A stretch of 64,000 nucleotides of DNA from NCBI RefSeq assembly GCF_029030725.1, contig NZ_CP113162.1, positions 1 to 64,000 on the forward strand, in the 5' to 3' direction. The first letter of the stretch is position 1. Every line of letters starts with the position of its first letter. A program made the translations under genes and the position numbers. The notes below the pieces were generated by a model. It saw only the letters and a list, made by a program, of their open reading frames with translations, did not search any database and was not told the DNA's origin. This DNA is from [Pseudomonas] carboxydohydrogena (GTDB lineage: Bacteria > Pseudomonadota > Alphaproteobacteria > Rhizobiales > Xanthobacteraceae). Of the stretch, positions 50,348 to 59,376 are shown in pieces.

Positions 50348-51912
50348 TCGCTTCTCTGACGCATATCGTCCGGCTGACGCACGCAGCCTTCGTGTTCGCG
50401 CGCGAAGGCGTGTTCGGCATCGTCGATTCCTCGCCGTTGCCGCCGCCCGCGCAGGGAGCGATCCGTATTGCGCGCTTGATCGAGCGCCGTGGCACCAAAT
50501 CCGGCGCGCGGCTGTCGCACGCGCTGACGCGGCTTGGCCCGACTTACGTCAAGCTCGGGCAGTTTCTCGCCACCCGTCCCGATGTGGTCGGGGTGGCGAT
50601 GGCGCGAGACCTTGAGAATTTGCAGGATCGCCTGCCGCCTTTCCCGCAGAGTCAGGCCATCGCCGTGGTTGAATCCGGGCTGGAAAAGCCCGTTTCATCG
50701 GTGTTTTCGCATTTCGGCGAATCGGTCGCCGCCGCCTCCATCGCACAGGTGCACCGCGCGGAAGTGAAGGATGCCAACGGCACGCGCTCCGTCGCGGTGA
50801 AGATTCTGCGCCCGCATGTCGGCGCGCGCTTCAACAACGACCTCAACGCTTTCCGCTACGCCGCCCGCAAGGCGGAGGGAATTTCGTCGGAGGCGCAGCG
50901 TCTGCGGCTGACCGAGATTGTCGAGACGCTGGCGCGTTCGGTCGCGATGGAAATGGATTTGCGCATCGAGGCGGCGGCGCTCTCCGAAATGGCGGAGAAC
51001 ACGCGCGAGGATACCGACTTCCGCGTGCCTGTTGTCGATTGGGATCGCACCAGCCACAACGTGCTGACGATGGAATGGATCGAGGGCATCGCGCTCAACG
51101 ATCGCGCGAGGCTGGAAGCGGCGGGCATCGACCTGCCCGCGCTCGGGCGCAAGGTGATCCAGAATTTCCTGCGCCACGCGTTGCGCGACGGCTTCTTCCA
51201 CGCCGACATGCATCCGGGTAATCTGTTCGTCGACAAGGACGAACGGCTGGTGGCGGTCGATTTCGGCATCATGGGCCGGCTCGGGCTGAAGGAGCGGCAG
51301 TTCCTCGCCGAAATCCTCTACGGCTTCATCACCCGCAATTATCGCCGCGTCGCCGAAGTGCATTTCGAGGCAGGCTACGTGCCCTCGCATCATTCGGTCG
51401 AGAACTTCGCGCAAGCCATTCGCGCCATCGGCGAGCCGATCCACAACCGCGCCGCCGACGAAATCTCGATGGCGAAGCTGCTGACGCTGCTGCTCGAGGT
51501 CACCGGCCTGTTCGACATGCGCACGCGGCCCGAACTGATCCTGCTGCAAAAAACCATGGTGGTGGTGGAAGGCGTCGCGCGTTCCTACGATCCCAAGCTC
51601 GACATCTGGAAGACCGCCGAACCCGTGGTGCGCGACTGGATCGAGCGCAATCTCGGTCCGCTCGGCCGCATCCAGCAGGCCGCGAGCGGAGCGGGCGACC
51701 TTGGCCGCATTCTCTCGGGCCTGCCCGCCATCGCGGCGCGCTCGGTCGCCGCACTTGAGCAGTTCGAGGGAATGACGCGCGAAGGACTGGTGCTATCGCC
51801 CCAGACCATCGCCGCGTTGAGCCGCCAGCAGGCCCATCACCGGCGCTGGGAGACCGTGGCGCTCTGGATTATCGCTTTGAGTTTGCTCGTATTTCTCTGG
51901 CTGTCGCGCTGA
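50344..51912 (+). CDS. ubiB: Ubiquinone biosynthesis kinase-like protein UbiB
   Basis: This 522-residue ABC1/ADCK-family atypical kinase supports ubiquinone synthesis at the membrane. The KxGQ motif is in [16 protein letters not shown] near residue 66 and the Ala-rich loop in [18 protein letters not shown] near 125. The kinase core [11 protein letters not shown] near 287 and [12 protein letters not shown] near 303 hold the catalytic Asp residues. A C-terminal membrane helix covers about 500-520. The start is a GTG overlapping ubiE. The stop is embedded in the first palindrome upstream of coaBC. Confidence 0.95.
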   Translation: MIASLTHIVRLTHAAFVFAREGVFGIVDSSPLPPPAQGAIRIARLIERRGTKSGARLSHALTRLGPTYVKLGQFLATRPDVVGVAMARDLENLQDRLPPFPQSQAIAVVESGLEKPVSSVFSHFGESVAAASIAQVHRAEVKDANGTRSVAVKILRPHVGARFNNDLNAFRYAARKAEGISSEAQRLRLTEIVETLARSVAMEMDLRIEAAALSEMAENTREDTDFRVPVVDWDRTSHNVLTMEWIEGIALNDRARLEAAGIDLPALGRKVIQNFLRHALRDGFFHADMHPGNLFVDKDERLVAVDFGIMGRLGLKERQFLAEILYGFITRNYRRVAEVHFEAGYVPSHHSVENFAQAIRAIGEPIHNRAADEISMAKLLTLLLEVTGLFDMRTRPELILLQKTMVVVEGVARSYDPKLDIWKTAEPVVRDWIERNLGPLGRIQQAASGAGDLGRILSGLPAIAARSVAALEQFEGMTREGLVLSPQTIAALSRQQAHHRRWETVALWIIALSLLVFLWLSR

Positions 51913-51956
51913 TTGCAATCATTTTTGAGTACATTTGATTGCATTGCAATCAAATG
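51910..51956. promoter_or_regulatory. Two palindromic operators upstream of the RHH-coaBC gene
   Basis: TGATTGCAATCA at 51910-51921 is a perfect 12-bp palindrome. At 51932-51956 a perfect 25-bp palindrome consists of CATTTGATTGCA, a central T, and TGCAATCAAATG. Both share the core GATTGCA/TGCAATC. Their centres are about 28 bp apart. The second fills the spacer of the predicted promoter. Given the DNA-binding domain encoded at the start of the gene they precede, autoregulation is a natural hypothesis. Confidence 0.75.
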
Positions 51957-51963
51957 CTAGGCT
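51935..51963 (+). promoter_or_regulatory. Predicted coaBC promoter overlapping the palindrome
   Basis: TTGATT at 51935-51940 and TAGGCT at 51958-51963 are separated by exactly 17 bp. Transcription would begin at or beside the ATG at 51969, so the message may be nearly leaderless, with only AGG before the start codon. An alternative -35, TTGAGT at 51925, would give a different start. Confidence 0.4.
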
Positions 51964-51968
51964 GACGC

Positions 51969-53390
51969 ATGGCCAGCCTGACCGTCCGCAAGCTCGACGA
52001 CGACATCAAGACCGCGCTGAAGCTGCGCGCGGCCCAGAGCGGCCGCTCGGTCGAGGACGAGGTGCGGGTCATCCTGCGGCAGGCCGCGACACACAGTGAA
52101 CCGGCGGCACTCCCCCCGCTTCCCTCCTCACCGGAAGCGCCACGATCCCAGCCGGGACAGACACGCCACCGCGTCACCCTCATCATCGGCGGCGGCATCG
52201 CCGCCTATAAGGCGCTCGACCTGATTCGCCGCCTGAAAGAGCGCGGCTGCGAGGTTCGCTGCGTGCTGACACGCGCGGCGGAAAAATTCGTCACCGCATT
52301 GAGCGCCAGCGCGCTCGCGAACACCCGCTGCTACACCGATTTGTTCGATCCGCAGAGCGAGTTCGACGCCGGACACATTCGCCTCGCGCGCCATTGCGAT
52401 CTCGTGATAGTCGCGCCCGCCACCGCCGACCTGATGGCGAAGATGGCGAATGGCCTCGCCGACGATCTCGCCAGCGCCGTTCTGCTTGCAACCAACAAGC
52501 CCGTGCTGATCGCGCCCGCGATGAATCCGGCGATGTGGAATAACGCCGCCACGCAACGCAACGTCGCACAGCTCGCCCGTGACGGACGTGTTCTCATCGG
52601 CCCCAATCGCGGCGAGATGGCGGAAGCCAACGAAGCCGGCCTCGGCCGGATGGCGGAGCCCGTGGAGATCGCATCACGCGCGCTTGTTCTGCTAAAGCCT
52701 TCACAGGCCCAAACACTCAAAGGCCGCCGCGTACTGATCACCGCAGGCCCGACGCACGAGCCGATCGACCCGGTGCGCTACATCGCCAACCGCTCCTCCG
52801 GCAAGCAGGGCTACGCCATCGCCACCGCCGCAGCGGCCGCAGGCGCAGAGGTGGTGCTGGTCTCCGGTCCGGTGAACCTGCCCGATCCCGCAGGCGTCAG
52901 GACCATTCGCGTCGAAGCCGCGCGCGACATGCTCGCCGAGGTCGAACGCGCGCTTCCCGCCGACATCGCGATCTTCGCCGCCGCCGTCGCGGACTGGCGC
53001 GTCGCCAATGCGGGCGCGCAGAAGATCAAGAAAACCGCGCACGGCATGCCGCCGCTCGACATGGTGGAAAATCCCGACATCCTCGCCACCATCGCCAGAC
53101 GCGCATCGAACCGGCCGCCGCTGGTGATCGGCTTCGCCGCCGAGACCGAGCATGTCGCGGACAACGCTGCTGCGAAACTCGCCCGCAAGGGCTGCGACTG
53201 GATCGTCGCCAATGATGTGTCGCCCGCGACCGGCATCATGGGCGGCGACAGCAACGCCGTGCAGGTTTTCATGAAAGACCACGCCGCGCCGGAAATCTGG
53301 CCCGCCATGAGCAAGGACGAGGTCGCGGCCCGGCTGATCGCCCGGATCGCCGAAACATTTTCTCCCACCGAAAGCATTCCACGCCCATGA
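51969..53390 (+). CDS. coaBC: Ribbon-helix-helix domain fused to phosphopantothenoylcysteine decarboxylase/ligase CoaBC
   Basis: CoaBC joins cysteine to 4'-phosphopantothenate and decarboxylates the product in coenzyme A synthesis. Residues 1-40 ([20 protein letters not shown], then [14 protein letters not shown]) match the FitA/Arc-type ribbon-helix-helix DNA-binding domain of toxin-antitoxin antitoxins. A Pro-rich linker covers 41-66. The CoaC half (68-245) has [16 protein letters not shown], the active-site His136 in GHIRLA, and PAMNPAMW at 183-190. The CoaB half (250-465) has [19 protein letters not shown] and NDVS. The usual Cys of the CoaC clamp is absent: positions 215-228 read [14 protein letters not shown]. 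Palindromes lie in its promoter. The stop overlaps dut (ATGA). Confidence 0.9.
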   Translation: MASLTVRKLDDDIKTALKLRAAQSGRSVEDEVRVILRQAATHSEPAALPPLPSSPEAPRSQPGQTRHRVTLIIGGGIAAYKALDLIRRLKERGCEVRCVLTRAAEKFVTALSASALANTRCYTDLFDPQSEFDAGHIRLARHCDLVIVAPATADLMAKMANGLADDLASAVLLATNKPVLIAPAMNPAMWNNAATQRNVAQLARDGRVLIGPNRGEMAEANEAGLGRMAEPVEIASRALVLLKPSQAQTLKGRRVLITAGPTHEPIDPVRYIANRSSGKQGYAIATAAAAAGAEVVLVSGPVNLPDPAGVRTIRVEAARDMLAEVERALPADIAIFAAAVADWRVANAGAQKIKKTAHGMPPLDMVENPDILATIARRASNRPPLVIGFAAETEHVADNAAAKLARKGCDWIVANDVSPATGIMGGDSNAVQVFMKDHAAPEIWPAMSKDEVAARLIARIAETFSPTESIPRP

Positions 53391-53845
53391 CCGGACCGCT
53401 GCGGATCGCCGTCACCCAACTGCCGCATGGCGAGGGCCTTGCCCTGCCCGCCTACCAGACCGAACACGCCGCCGGTCTCGATCTGCTGGCCGCCGTGCCG
53501 GAGGACAAGCCGATGCAGCTTGCGCCCGGCCAGCGCGTGCTGGTTCCGACCGGACTCGCGATCGCTCTGCCCGCGGGCTATGAGGCGCAGGTGCGCCCAC
53601 GCTCGGGCCTCGCCGTCAAGCACGGCGTGACCGTTCTCAATTCGCCGGGAACTATCGACGCCGACTATCGCGGCGAGATCGGCGTGCCCCTCATCAACCA
53701 TGGCGATGAACCCTTCACGATCCGGCGCGGCGAGCGCATCGCGCAGATGGTGGTGGCGCCGGTGGTGCAGGTGGCGTTCGAGCCTGTCGGGGAACTTCCG
53801 CCGAGCGCGCGCGGCGCGGGCGGTTTCGGCTCCACGGGGCGCTGA
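53387..53845 (+). CDS. dut: Deoxyuridine 5'-triphosphate nucleotidohydrolase
   Basis: This 152-residue trimeric dUTPase converts dUTP to dUMP, keeping uracil out of DNA and feeding dTMP synthesis. The five dUTPase motifs are visible: HAAGLDLLA near residue 27, [11 protein letters not shown] near 67, [14 protein letters not shown] near 83, [11 protein letters not shown] near 112 and [11 protein letters not shown] at the C-terminus. It overlaps coaBC by four bases, and the coaBC-dut pairing is common in bacteria. Length is normal. Confidence 0.97.
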   Translation: MTGPLRIAVTQLPHGEGLALPAYQTEHAAGLDLLAAVPEDKPMQLAPGQRVLVPTGLAIALPAGYEAQVRPRSGLAVKHGVTVLNSPGTIDADYRGEIGVPLINHGDEPFTIRRGERIAQMVVAPVVQVAFEPVGELPPSARGAGGFGSTGR

Positions 53846-53977
53846 ATTCGCCGCTCTCTCCCGACGGCACGCCGCTAATCGACGTTCTACATCCACGTTC
53901 ACGGTCTGGACTCTTACCCCCCGAGTCCCCGGGAGGTTATTGTGTTTTGATTCGCGGGCGGTGGTTGAGAATCAGGA

Positions 53978-56482
53978 ATGTCAGGCGTCCTTGGGACGAT
54001 GCGTCGAAGCTTGTTGTCATGCACGTCGATCGTGCAGGGCGGCTTCGCCATCCTCGCAGGAACGGTTCCCGCACACGCCGCGGGGAATGGCGCCATCGAC
54101 ACCACACTTGCCATCCTCGGCAGCCTGAGCCGGCCCGAAATCACGGGGCTCGCGCTCTCCGTCTCCGTCCTCTGCTTCTCGGTGGTGTCGGCGATCCTTT
54201 TGATGCGCACGCGGCTACGCGCGGAAGCGATGGAGGCGCAACTGCGCGCCGACAACCAATCGCTGCAACATGAATCCGATCGCCTGCGCGCCTTGCTGTT
54301 CGCCGAGCCGCAGGTCCTGATTGCGTGGTCCGCCGGCGACGAGCGGCCCGACATCACCGGCGACATCGCATTGCTGATGCCACAGGGCCAGGCTGCGGCC
54401 GCCCAACGCGTTCTGGCGTTCGGCACCTGGCTATTGCCCGAGCAGGCGCTTGCGATGGACCATGCCGTCGATGCTTTGCGTGAGCGCGGCGAGAGCTTCC
54501 TGCTGACAATGTCCGCCTCGAACGGCCGCGCCATCGAGGCGATAGGGCGCGCGGTCGGCGGGCAGGCGATCGTGCGCATTCGCGAGTTGAGCGGCGTGCG
54601 GCTCGAACTCGCGGAGATGACGCAACGTCACCTGCACCTCATCGAAGAAACCGACGCCCTGCGCGCCTTCGCCGCCGAAATCCCGTATCCCCTGTGGGCG
54701 AGGCGCGCCAACGGCACGCTGCGCTATGCCAATGCCGCCTATGCCCGCGCGGCGGAAGCGGCAAATTCGTCCGACGCCGTCGAACACGGCATCGAACTGC
54801 TCGACAGCGAGGACCGCGCGGCGATGCGCCGGACTCTTGCCGAAGGCAAGCCTTATCGCGCGCGCCTGCCGGTCGCGATCGGGGGCGAGCGCCGCATCTT
54901 CGATATATTCGCCTGCAATGTCGCCGATGGCAGCGTCGGCATGGCGGTCGATTGCAGCGAAACCGTCGCGTTCAAGGATGCCCTGACGCGGATGGCGGAT
55001 GCGCACCGGCGGATGCTCGATCAGCTCTCCTCCGGCGTCGCCGTGTTCGATGCCGACAAGCGCCTCGCCTTCTACAACGATTCCTACCGCAGGCTGTGGG
55101 ATCTCGACCGCGCGTTCCTCGATTCCAGTCCGAGCGATTCCAGCGTGCTGGAAAAACTGCGCGCCGAGCGCAAGATTTCCGAGCAGCCGGATTTCCGGGC
55201 CTGGAAGGCCCGCCTGCACGAAGCCTACCGCGCCATCGAACCCGCCAAGGAAACCTGGTACCTGCCGGACGGGCGCGCGGTCAGCATCGTCACCACGCCC
55301 AATCCCGAAGGCGGCGTGACCTACCTGTTCGACGATGTCACCGAGAGCCTCAAGCTACAGCGCCAGCACGACGGGCTGCTACGCGTCCAGCGCGAGACGC
55401 TCGACAACCTGTCGGAGGCGGTTGCGGTGTTCGGCGGCAATGGCCGCGCGCAATTGTTCAACCCGCCTTTCGCGCAGCTCTGGAAACTCTCAACCGAAGC
55501 GCTTCGGCAGCAGCCTCACATCGAGACCATCGAGCAATGGTGCAGGCCGCTGTTCGAGGATGCCGCAACATGGCAAACCATCCGCGCCGCCATCACCGGC
55601 ATCGACAGCCGCGCCGCGCTGCAAACCCGGATCGAGCGCAAGGACGGCAGCGTGCTGGACTGCACCACGATGCCGCTGCCTGACGGCGCCACCATGCTGG
55701 CCTTCCAAGACGTCACCGACAGCGTGAACGTGGAGCGCGCGCTGCGCGAACGCAACGATGCGCTGGAGGCCGCCGACCAGATGAAGGTGGATTTCGTCCA
55801 CCACGTTTCCTACGAACTGCGCTCGCCGCTGACCACCATCATCGGCTTTGCCCACTTCCTCAGCGACCCCGCGACCGGGCCGATGACGGTGAAGCAGAGC
55901 GAGTATCTCAACTACATCACCACCTCGACCAATGCGCTGCTCGCGATCATCAACAATATTCTCGATCTCGCCACCATCAACGCTGGCGCGATGACGCTCG
56001 ACCTCGGGCCGGTCGATCTGCGCAAGACCGTGGAGGAAGCGACCGCCGGATTGCAGGATCGCCTGGTGCACGACAACATCCGGCTCGTGATCGATATTGA
56101 TCCATCCGTCGCAGGCTTCATCGCCGACGAGCGGCGCATCGTGCAGATTTTCTACAACCTGCTCGCCAACGCGATCGGCTTCTCGCCCACCAACGGCACC
56201 GTCCGCCTCAGCGCGTGGCGCGCGAACGGCCTGATCTGCTGCGCCGTCGCCGATGCCGGTCCCGGCATTCCCGACGACGTCCGCGACAAGGTGTTCGACT
56301 GGTTCGAAAGCCGCGCCAACGGCTCGCGCCATCGTGGCGCAGGGCTTGGCCTGTCGCTGGTGCGCTCCTTTGTCGAACTGCATGGCGGCCGGGTGAGGGT
56401 TGACTCGGTGGTGGGTGAAGGCACTACGGTGACGTGCGAATTCCCCGCCGACCAGACCGCCCACCGCAGCGCCGCTGAATGA
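53978..56482 (+). CDS. divL: DivL-type sensor pseudo-kinase with catalytic tyrosine
   Basis: This 834-residue membrane protein is the likely DivL orthologue, which in Caulobacter controls the CckA-CtrA cell-cycle phosphorelay. A signal-like hydrophobic segment (about 14-35) and a membrane helix (about 55-76) lead into PAS-like domains near 225-330, 345-455 and 470-580. The dimerisation helix reads FVHHVSYELRSPLTT, with Tyr612 where kinases have the phosphorylated His, as in DivL. The ATP-binding domain (about 705-825) has NLLANAIGFSP, DAGPGIPDD and GAGLGLSL. An ATG at 53999 may be the true start, because AGGA abuts the first ATG. The stop overlaps tsaE. Confidence 0.87.
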   Translation: MSGVLGTMRRSLLSCTSIVQGGFAILAGTVPAHAAGNGAIDTTLAILGSLSRPEITGLALSVSVLCFSVVSAILLMRTRLRAEAMEAQLRADNQSLQHESDRLRALLFAEPQVLIAWSAGDERPDITGDIALLMPQGQAAAAQRVLAFGTWLLPEQALAMDHAVDALRERGESFLLTMSASNGRAIEAIGRAVGGQAIVRIRELSGVRLELAEMTQRHLHLIEETDALRAFAAEIPYPLWARRANGTLRYANAAYARAAEAANSSDAVEHGIELLDSEDRAAMRRTLAEGKPYRARLPVAIGGERRIFDIFACNVADGSVGMAVDCSETVAFKDALTRMADAHRRMLDQLSSGVAVFDADKRLAFYNDSYRRLWDLDRAFLDSSPSDSSVLEKLRAERKISEQPDFRAWKARLHEAYRAIEPAKETWYLPDGRAVSIVTTPNPEGGVTYLFDDVTESLKLQRQHDGLLRVQRETLDNLSEAVAVFGGNGRAQLFNPPFAQLWKLSTEALRQQPHIETIEQWCRPLFEDAATWQTIRAAITGIDSRAALQTRIERKDGSVLDCTTMPLPDGATMLAFQDVTDSVNVERALRERNDALEAADQMKVDFVHHVSYELRSPLTTIIGFAHFLSDPATGPMTVKQSEYLNYITTSTNALLAIINNILDLATINAGAMTLDLGPVDLRKTVEEATAGLQDRLVHDNIRLVIDIDPSVAGFIADERRIVQIFYNLLANAIGFSPTNGTVRLSAWRANGLICCAVADAGPGIPDDVRDKVFDWFESRANGSRHRGAGLGLSLVRSFVELHGGRVRVDSVVGEGTTVTCEFPADQTAHRSAAE

Positions 56483-58008
56483 CCGAACCCACATCCTTCT
56501 CGGTTGCCCTTCCCAATGAGACCGCGACGGCCCAGCTGATGGCCGATCTCGCGCTATTGGTCGGCCCCGGCGACACCATCACGCTGTCCGGCGATCTCGG
56601 GGCTGGCAAAACCACCGCGGCGCGCGCGATGATCCGCTATCTGGCGGGCGACGAGACCTACGAAGTCCCGAGCCCGACCTTCACGCTGACACAAACCTAC
56701 GATCTGCCGCCCTGCCCCGTGCTGCATGCGGATCTCTACCGCATCGCCGACGCGACAGAACTGGAGGAGATCGGGCTTTCGCCGTTGCCCGAGGGCACGC
56801 TGGCGCTGATCGAGTGGCCCGAACGCGCGCCCGAAGCGATGCCTGACGACCGCATCGACATCGCCTTCAGCCACAGGCCCTCGCTCGGCTCATCGGCGCG
56901 CGCCGCCGAAATCACCGGGCACGGCGAAGCCGTCGCCAAGGTCGCGCGCCTCGCGGCGCTGCGGCGTTTCCTCGATCTGTCCGGTCATGCCACCTCTGAC
57001 CGGCAACGCATGGCGGGCGACGCCTCGACGCGCTCCTATGCGCGCGTGATCGGCGACCAGGGTTCGCTGGTGCTGATGAATTCGCCGCCGCGCCCCGACG
57101 GCCCCGCGATCCACAACGGCAAATCCTACAGCGCCGCCGTGCATCTCGCCGAAGATGTCCGCCCCTTCGTCGCGCTCGCCAACGGCCTTCGCCGCCAGGG
57201 TTTCTCCGCGCCCGCGGTGTATCACGCCGATCTCGATGCGGGTTTTCTGCTGCTCGAGGATCTCGGTGGCGCGACGTTCGTGCAGGGCGATCCGCCCGGA
57301 CCTATCATCGAGCGCTATCAGGCAGCGGCGGTGATGCTTGCCGCACTCCATGGCATCGACCTGCCGGATACGCTGCCGCTCGCGCCCAAGATCACCTACC
57401 AAATCCCGGAATTCGACTTCGACGCGATGATGACCGAAGTCGGACTGATGCTGGACTGGTATCTGCCCGATCACGGCGTCACGCTGAGCGGCATGATGCA
57501 TGCCGACTTCCTCGTGATCTGGAAGGACCTGCTCGGCCGGCTCGAGACCGCTCACAAGACCTGGGTGCTGCGCGATTTCCATTCGCCGAACCTGATCTGG
57601 CTGAACGGACGCAAGGACGCCAGCCGCGTCGGCCTCCTCGACTTCCAGGACGCGGTGATGGGACCGGAAGCCTACGATCTCGTGTCGCTGTTGCAGGATG
57701 CGCGGATCGACGTGCCCGATAGCGTGGAAATCCCGCTGCTCGGCCGTTACGTCGCCGCGCGGCGTCAGACAAATCCCGCATTCGACGCCGCGCATTTCGT
57801 CGAGCAGTACGCCATCATGTCCGCGCAGCGGAATACGCGCCTGCTCGGCACCTTCGCGCGGCTCAACCGCCGTGACGGCAAGCCGCAATATCTGCGGCAT
57901 CAACCCCGGATCTGGGGCTATTTGCAGCGCGCGTTCGCTCATCCCGCCCTGAACAGCCTTAAGGATTGGTTTACGGCGAACGTGCCGCCCCCTATCGATC
58001 GCATTTGA
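56479..58008 (+). CDS. TsaE-AmgK fusion protein
   Basis: Two proteins appear joined in one 509-residue chain. Residues 1-155 are TsaE, the ATPase for t6A37 tRNA modification, with Walker A LSGDLGAGKTTAAR near 36 and PSPTFTLTQTYDL near 65. Residues 165-509 resemble AmgK, an anomeric sugar kinase of the aminoglycoside phosphotransferase fold in peptidoglycan sugar recycling. RQRMAGDASTRSYARV is near 175, and the catalytic VLRDFHSPNLIWL and LLDFQDAVMGPEAYDL lie near 363 and 386. The murU gene for the next recycling step lies at 58589. The start overlaps the divL stop (ATGA). Confidence 0.9.
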   Translation: MTEPTSFSVALPNETATAQLMADLALLVGPGDTITLSGDLGAGKTTAARAMIRYLAGDETYEVPSPTFTLTQTYDLPPCPVLHADLYRIADATELEEIGLSPLPEGTLALIEWPERAPEAMPDDRIDIAFSHRPSLGSSARAAEITGHGEAVAKVARLAALRRFLDLSGHATSDRQRMAGDASTRSYARVIGDQGSLVLMNSPPRPDGPAIHNGKSYSAAVHLAEDVRPFVALANGLRRQGFSAPAVYHADLDAGFLLLEDLGGATFVQGDPPGPIIERYQAAAVMLAALHGIDLPDTLPLAPKITYQIPEFDFDAMMTEVGLMLDWYLPDHGVTLSGMMHADFLVIWKDLLGRLETAHKTWVLRDFHSPNLIWLNGRKDASRVGLLDFQDAVMGPEAYDLVSLLQDARIDVPDSVEIPLLGRYVAARRQTNPAFDAAHFVEQYAIMSAQRNTRLLGTFARLNRRDGKPQYLRHQPRIWGYLQRAFAHPALNSLKDWFTANVPPPIDRI

Positions 58009-58029
58009 AGCGAAAATTTACGCGCCATT

Positions 58030-58058
58030 AGGTCGCTCGACGGTATTTTTAGCGACCT
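58030..58058. promoter_or_regulatory. Inverted repeat upstream of the PilZ gene
   Basis: AGGTCGCT and AGCGACCT are perfect 8-bp arms around 13 bases, between the tsaE-amgK stop and the PilZ start. No U-run follows. It could be an operator or an RNA hairpin at the end of the upstream message. Confidence 0.4.
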
Positions 58059-58110
58059 CGTCTTGCCGCTGTCACAACGGCTGCGGGACACAACGGGCGG
58101 AGACCCCGAA

Positions 58111-58440
58111 ATGGCAACAGAGCGACGCAAGGGCGAGCGAGTCGTCTTCGAACGCGGTTTCGCAGCGCATATGATGGGCATCGACGGCACATGGCGCCGC
58201 AGTTGCCTCGTCGAGGACATCTCCGAATCCGGCGCAAAGCTCACGGTGCAGGGCAACGTCGAAGGATTGGCACTGAAGGAATTCTTCCTGCTCTTGTCAT
58301 CGACCGGTCTTGCCTATCGCCGCTGCGAACTCTGCTGGGTCAACGGCGAGCAGATCGGCGTGCAGTTCCTCAAACAGGATCCGAAGCGGCGCGGCACGCC
58401 CACGCGCAAATCCAACAGCAATCAGATCGTCGAAATCTGA
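58111..58440 (+). CDS. Single-domain PilZ protein
   Basis: This 109-residue protein is a stand-alone PilZ domain, a family that binds cyclic di-GMP. The RxxxR-type motif is in ATERRKGERVVFERG at the N-terminus and the DxSxxG motif is VEDISESGAKL near residue 33. GEQIGVQFLKQ closes the barrel. Both binding motifs look intact. The start at 58111 has GGAG about ten bases upstream and gives the family N-terminus. It sits between amgK and murU, perhaps by chance. It could respond to the diguanylate cyclase at 7310. Confidence 0.85.
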   Translation: MATERRKGERVVFERGFAAHMMGIDGTWRRSCLVEDISESGAKLTVQGNVEGLALKEFFLLLSSTGLAYRRCELCWVNGEQIGVQFLKQDPKRRGTPTRKSNSNQIVEI

Positions 58441-58588
58441 TTTCGCGCCTCCGCACGGGAGTCGCATTGCCGTCACAGAAGCGAATTACAGCGGTTCAAC
58501 GCCCTGCGTCACTCCCGGTGATGGCAGGCTCCGCCCCAATGCTCTAGGCTTTGTCCAGATCATGCGGCGATTCGCTTGAGAGACGACG

Positions 58589-59311
58589 ATGCCTGTTCAG
58601 CCTCATACCGCCATGGTGCTCGCCGCCGGCTTCGGCACACGGATGCGGCCCCTGACCGACCACAAGCCGAAACCGCTGGTCGAGGTCGCGGGCAAGCCGT
58701 TGCTCGATCATGTGCTCGATCGGCTTGGCGAGGCCGGCGTCGATAAGGCCGTGGTCAACGTGCACTATCTCGGCGAGCAGATCATCGCGCACACCGCCGC
58801 GCGGCAAAAGCCGAAAGTGGCCATCTCAGATGAGCGCAACGAAGTGCTCGGCACCGGCGGCGGCGTGGTGAAGGCTTTGCCGTTACTCGGAAATGACCCG
58901 TTCTTTCACCTCAACGCCGACACGCTATGGATCGACAGCGTCACGCCGAATCTCCGGCGCCTCGCCGACGCCTTCGATCCCGCGCGCATGGATGTCCTGC
59001 TGCTGATGGCGCCGACCGCCGGCAGCATCGGCTATGACGGGACCGGCGACTTCACCATGCTGACGGATGGCCGCCTGCAACGGCGCAAGGAGCAGCATGT
59101 GGTGCCATTCGTCTATGCGGGCGTGGCGATCCTGTCGCCCGCGATCTTCAGGGGCGCACCGCAAGGCGAATTCTCGCTCACAAAGTTGTTCGATGACGCG
59201 GCAGCGCGCGAGCGGCTGTTCGGCCTGCGGCTGGAGGGCGTGTGGATGCATGTCGGCACGCCGGACGCCATTGCGGCGGCGGAAAAAGCGTTTCTGGCCA
59301 GCGCTGCCTGA
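58589..59311 (+). CDS. murU: Nucleotidyltransferase, likely N-acetylmuramate-1-phosphate uridylyltransferase MurU
   Basis: This 240-residue sugar-1-phosphate nucleotidyltransferase is the probable MurU of the peptidoglycan recycling pathway that makes UDP-MurNAc without de novo synthesis. The nucleotide-binding start is AMVLAAGFGTRMRPLTDHKP, followed by KPLVEVAGKPLLDHVLDRL. NEVLGTGGGVVKALPLL near residue 84 and FHLNADTLWID near 106 complete the active site. AmgK activity, encoded upstream at 56479, supplies its substrate. Close relatives act on other sugars, so the substrate relies on the genomic pairing. Confidence 0.87.
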   Translation: MPVQPHTAMVLAAGFGTRMRPLTDHKPKPLVEVAGKPLLDHVLDRLGEAGVDKAVVNVHYLGEQIIAHTAARQKPKVAISDERNEVLGTGGGVVKALPLLGNDPFFHLNADTLWIDSVTPNLRRLADAFDPARMDVLLLMAPTAGSIGYDGTGDFTMLTDGRLQRRKEQHVVPFVYAGVAILSPAIFRGAPQGEFSLTKLFDDAAARERLFGLRLEGVWMHVGTPDAIAAAEKAFLASAA

Positions 59312-59376
59312 TACCCTATATTGTCTCGACAAACCCTGCCCGGCCGTGATCCGCTCGGCTGTCAGCGGAATCCTGC

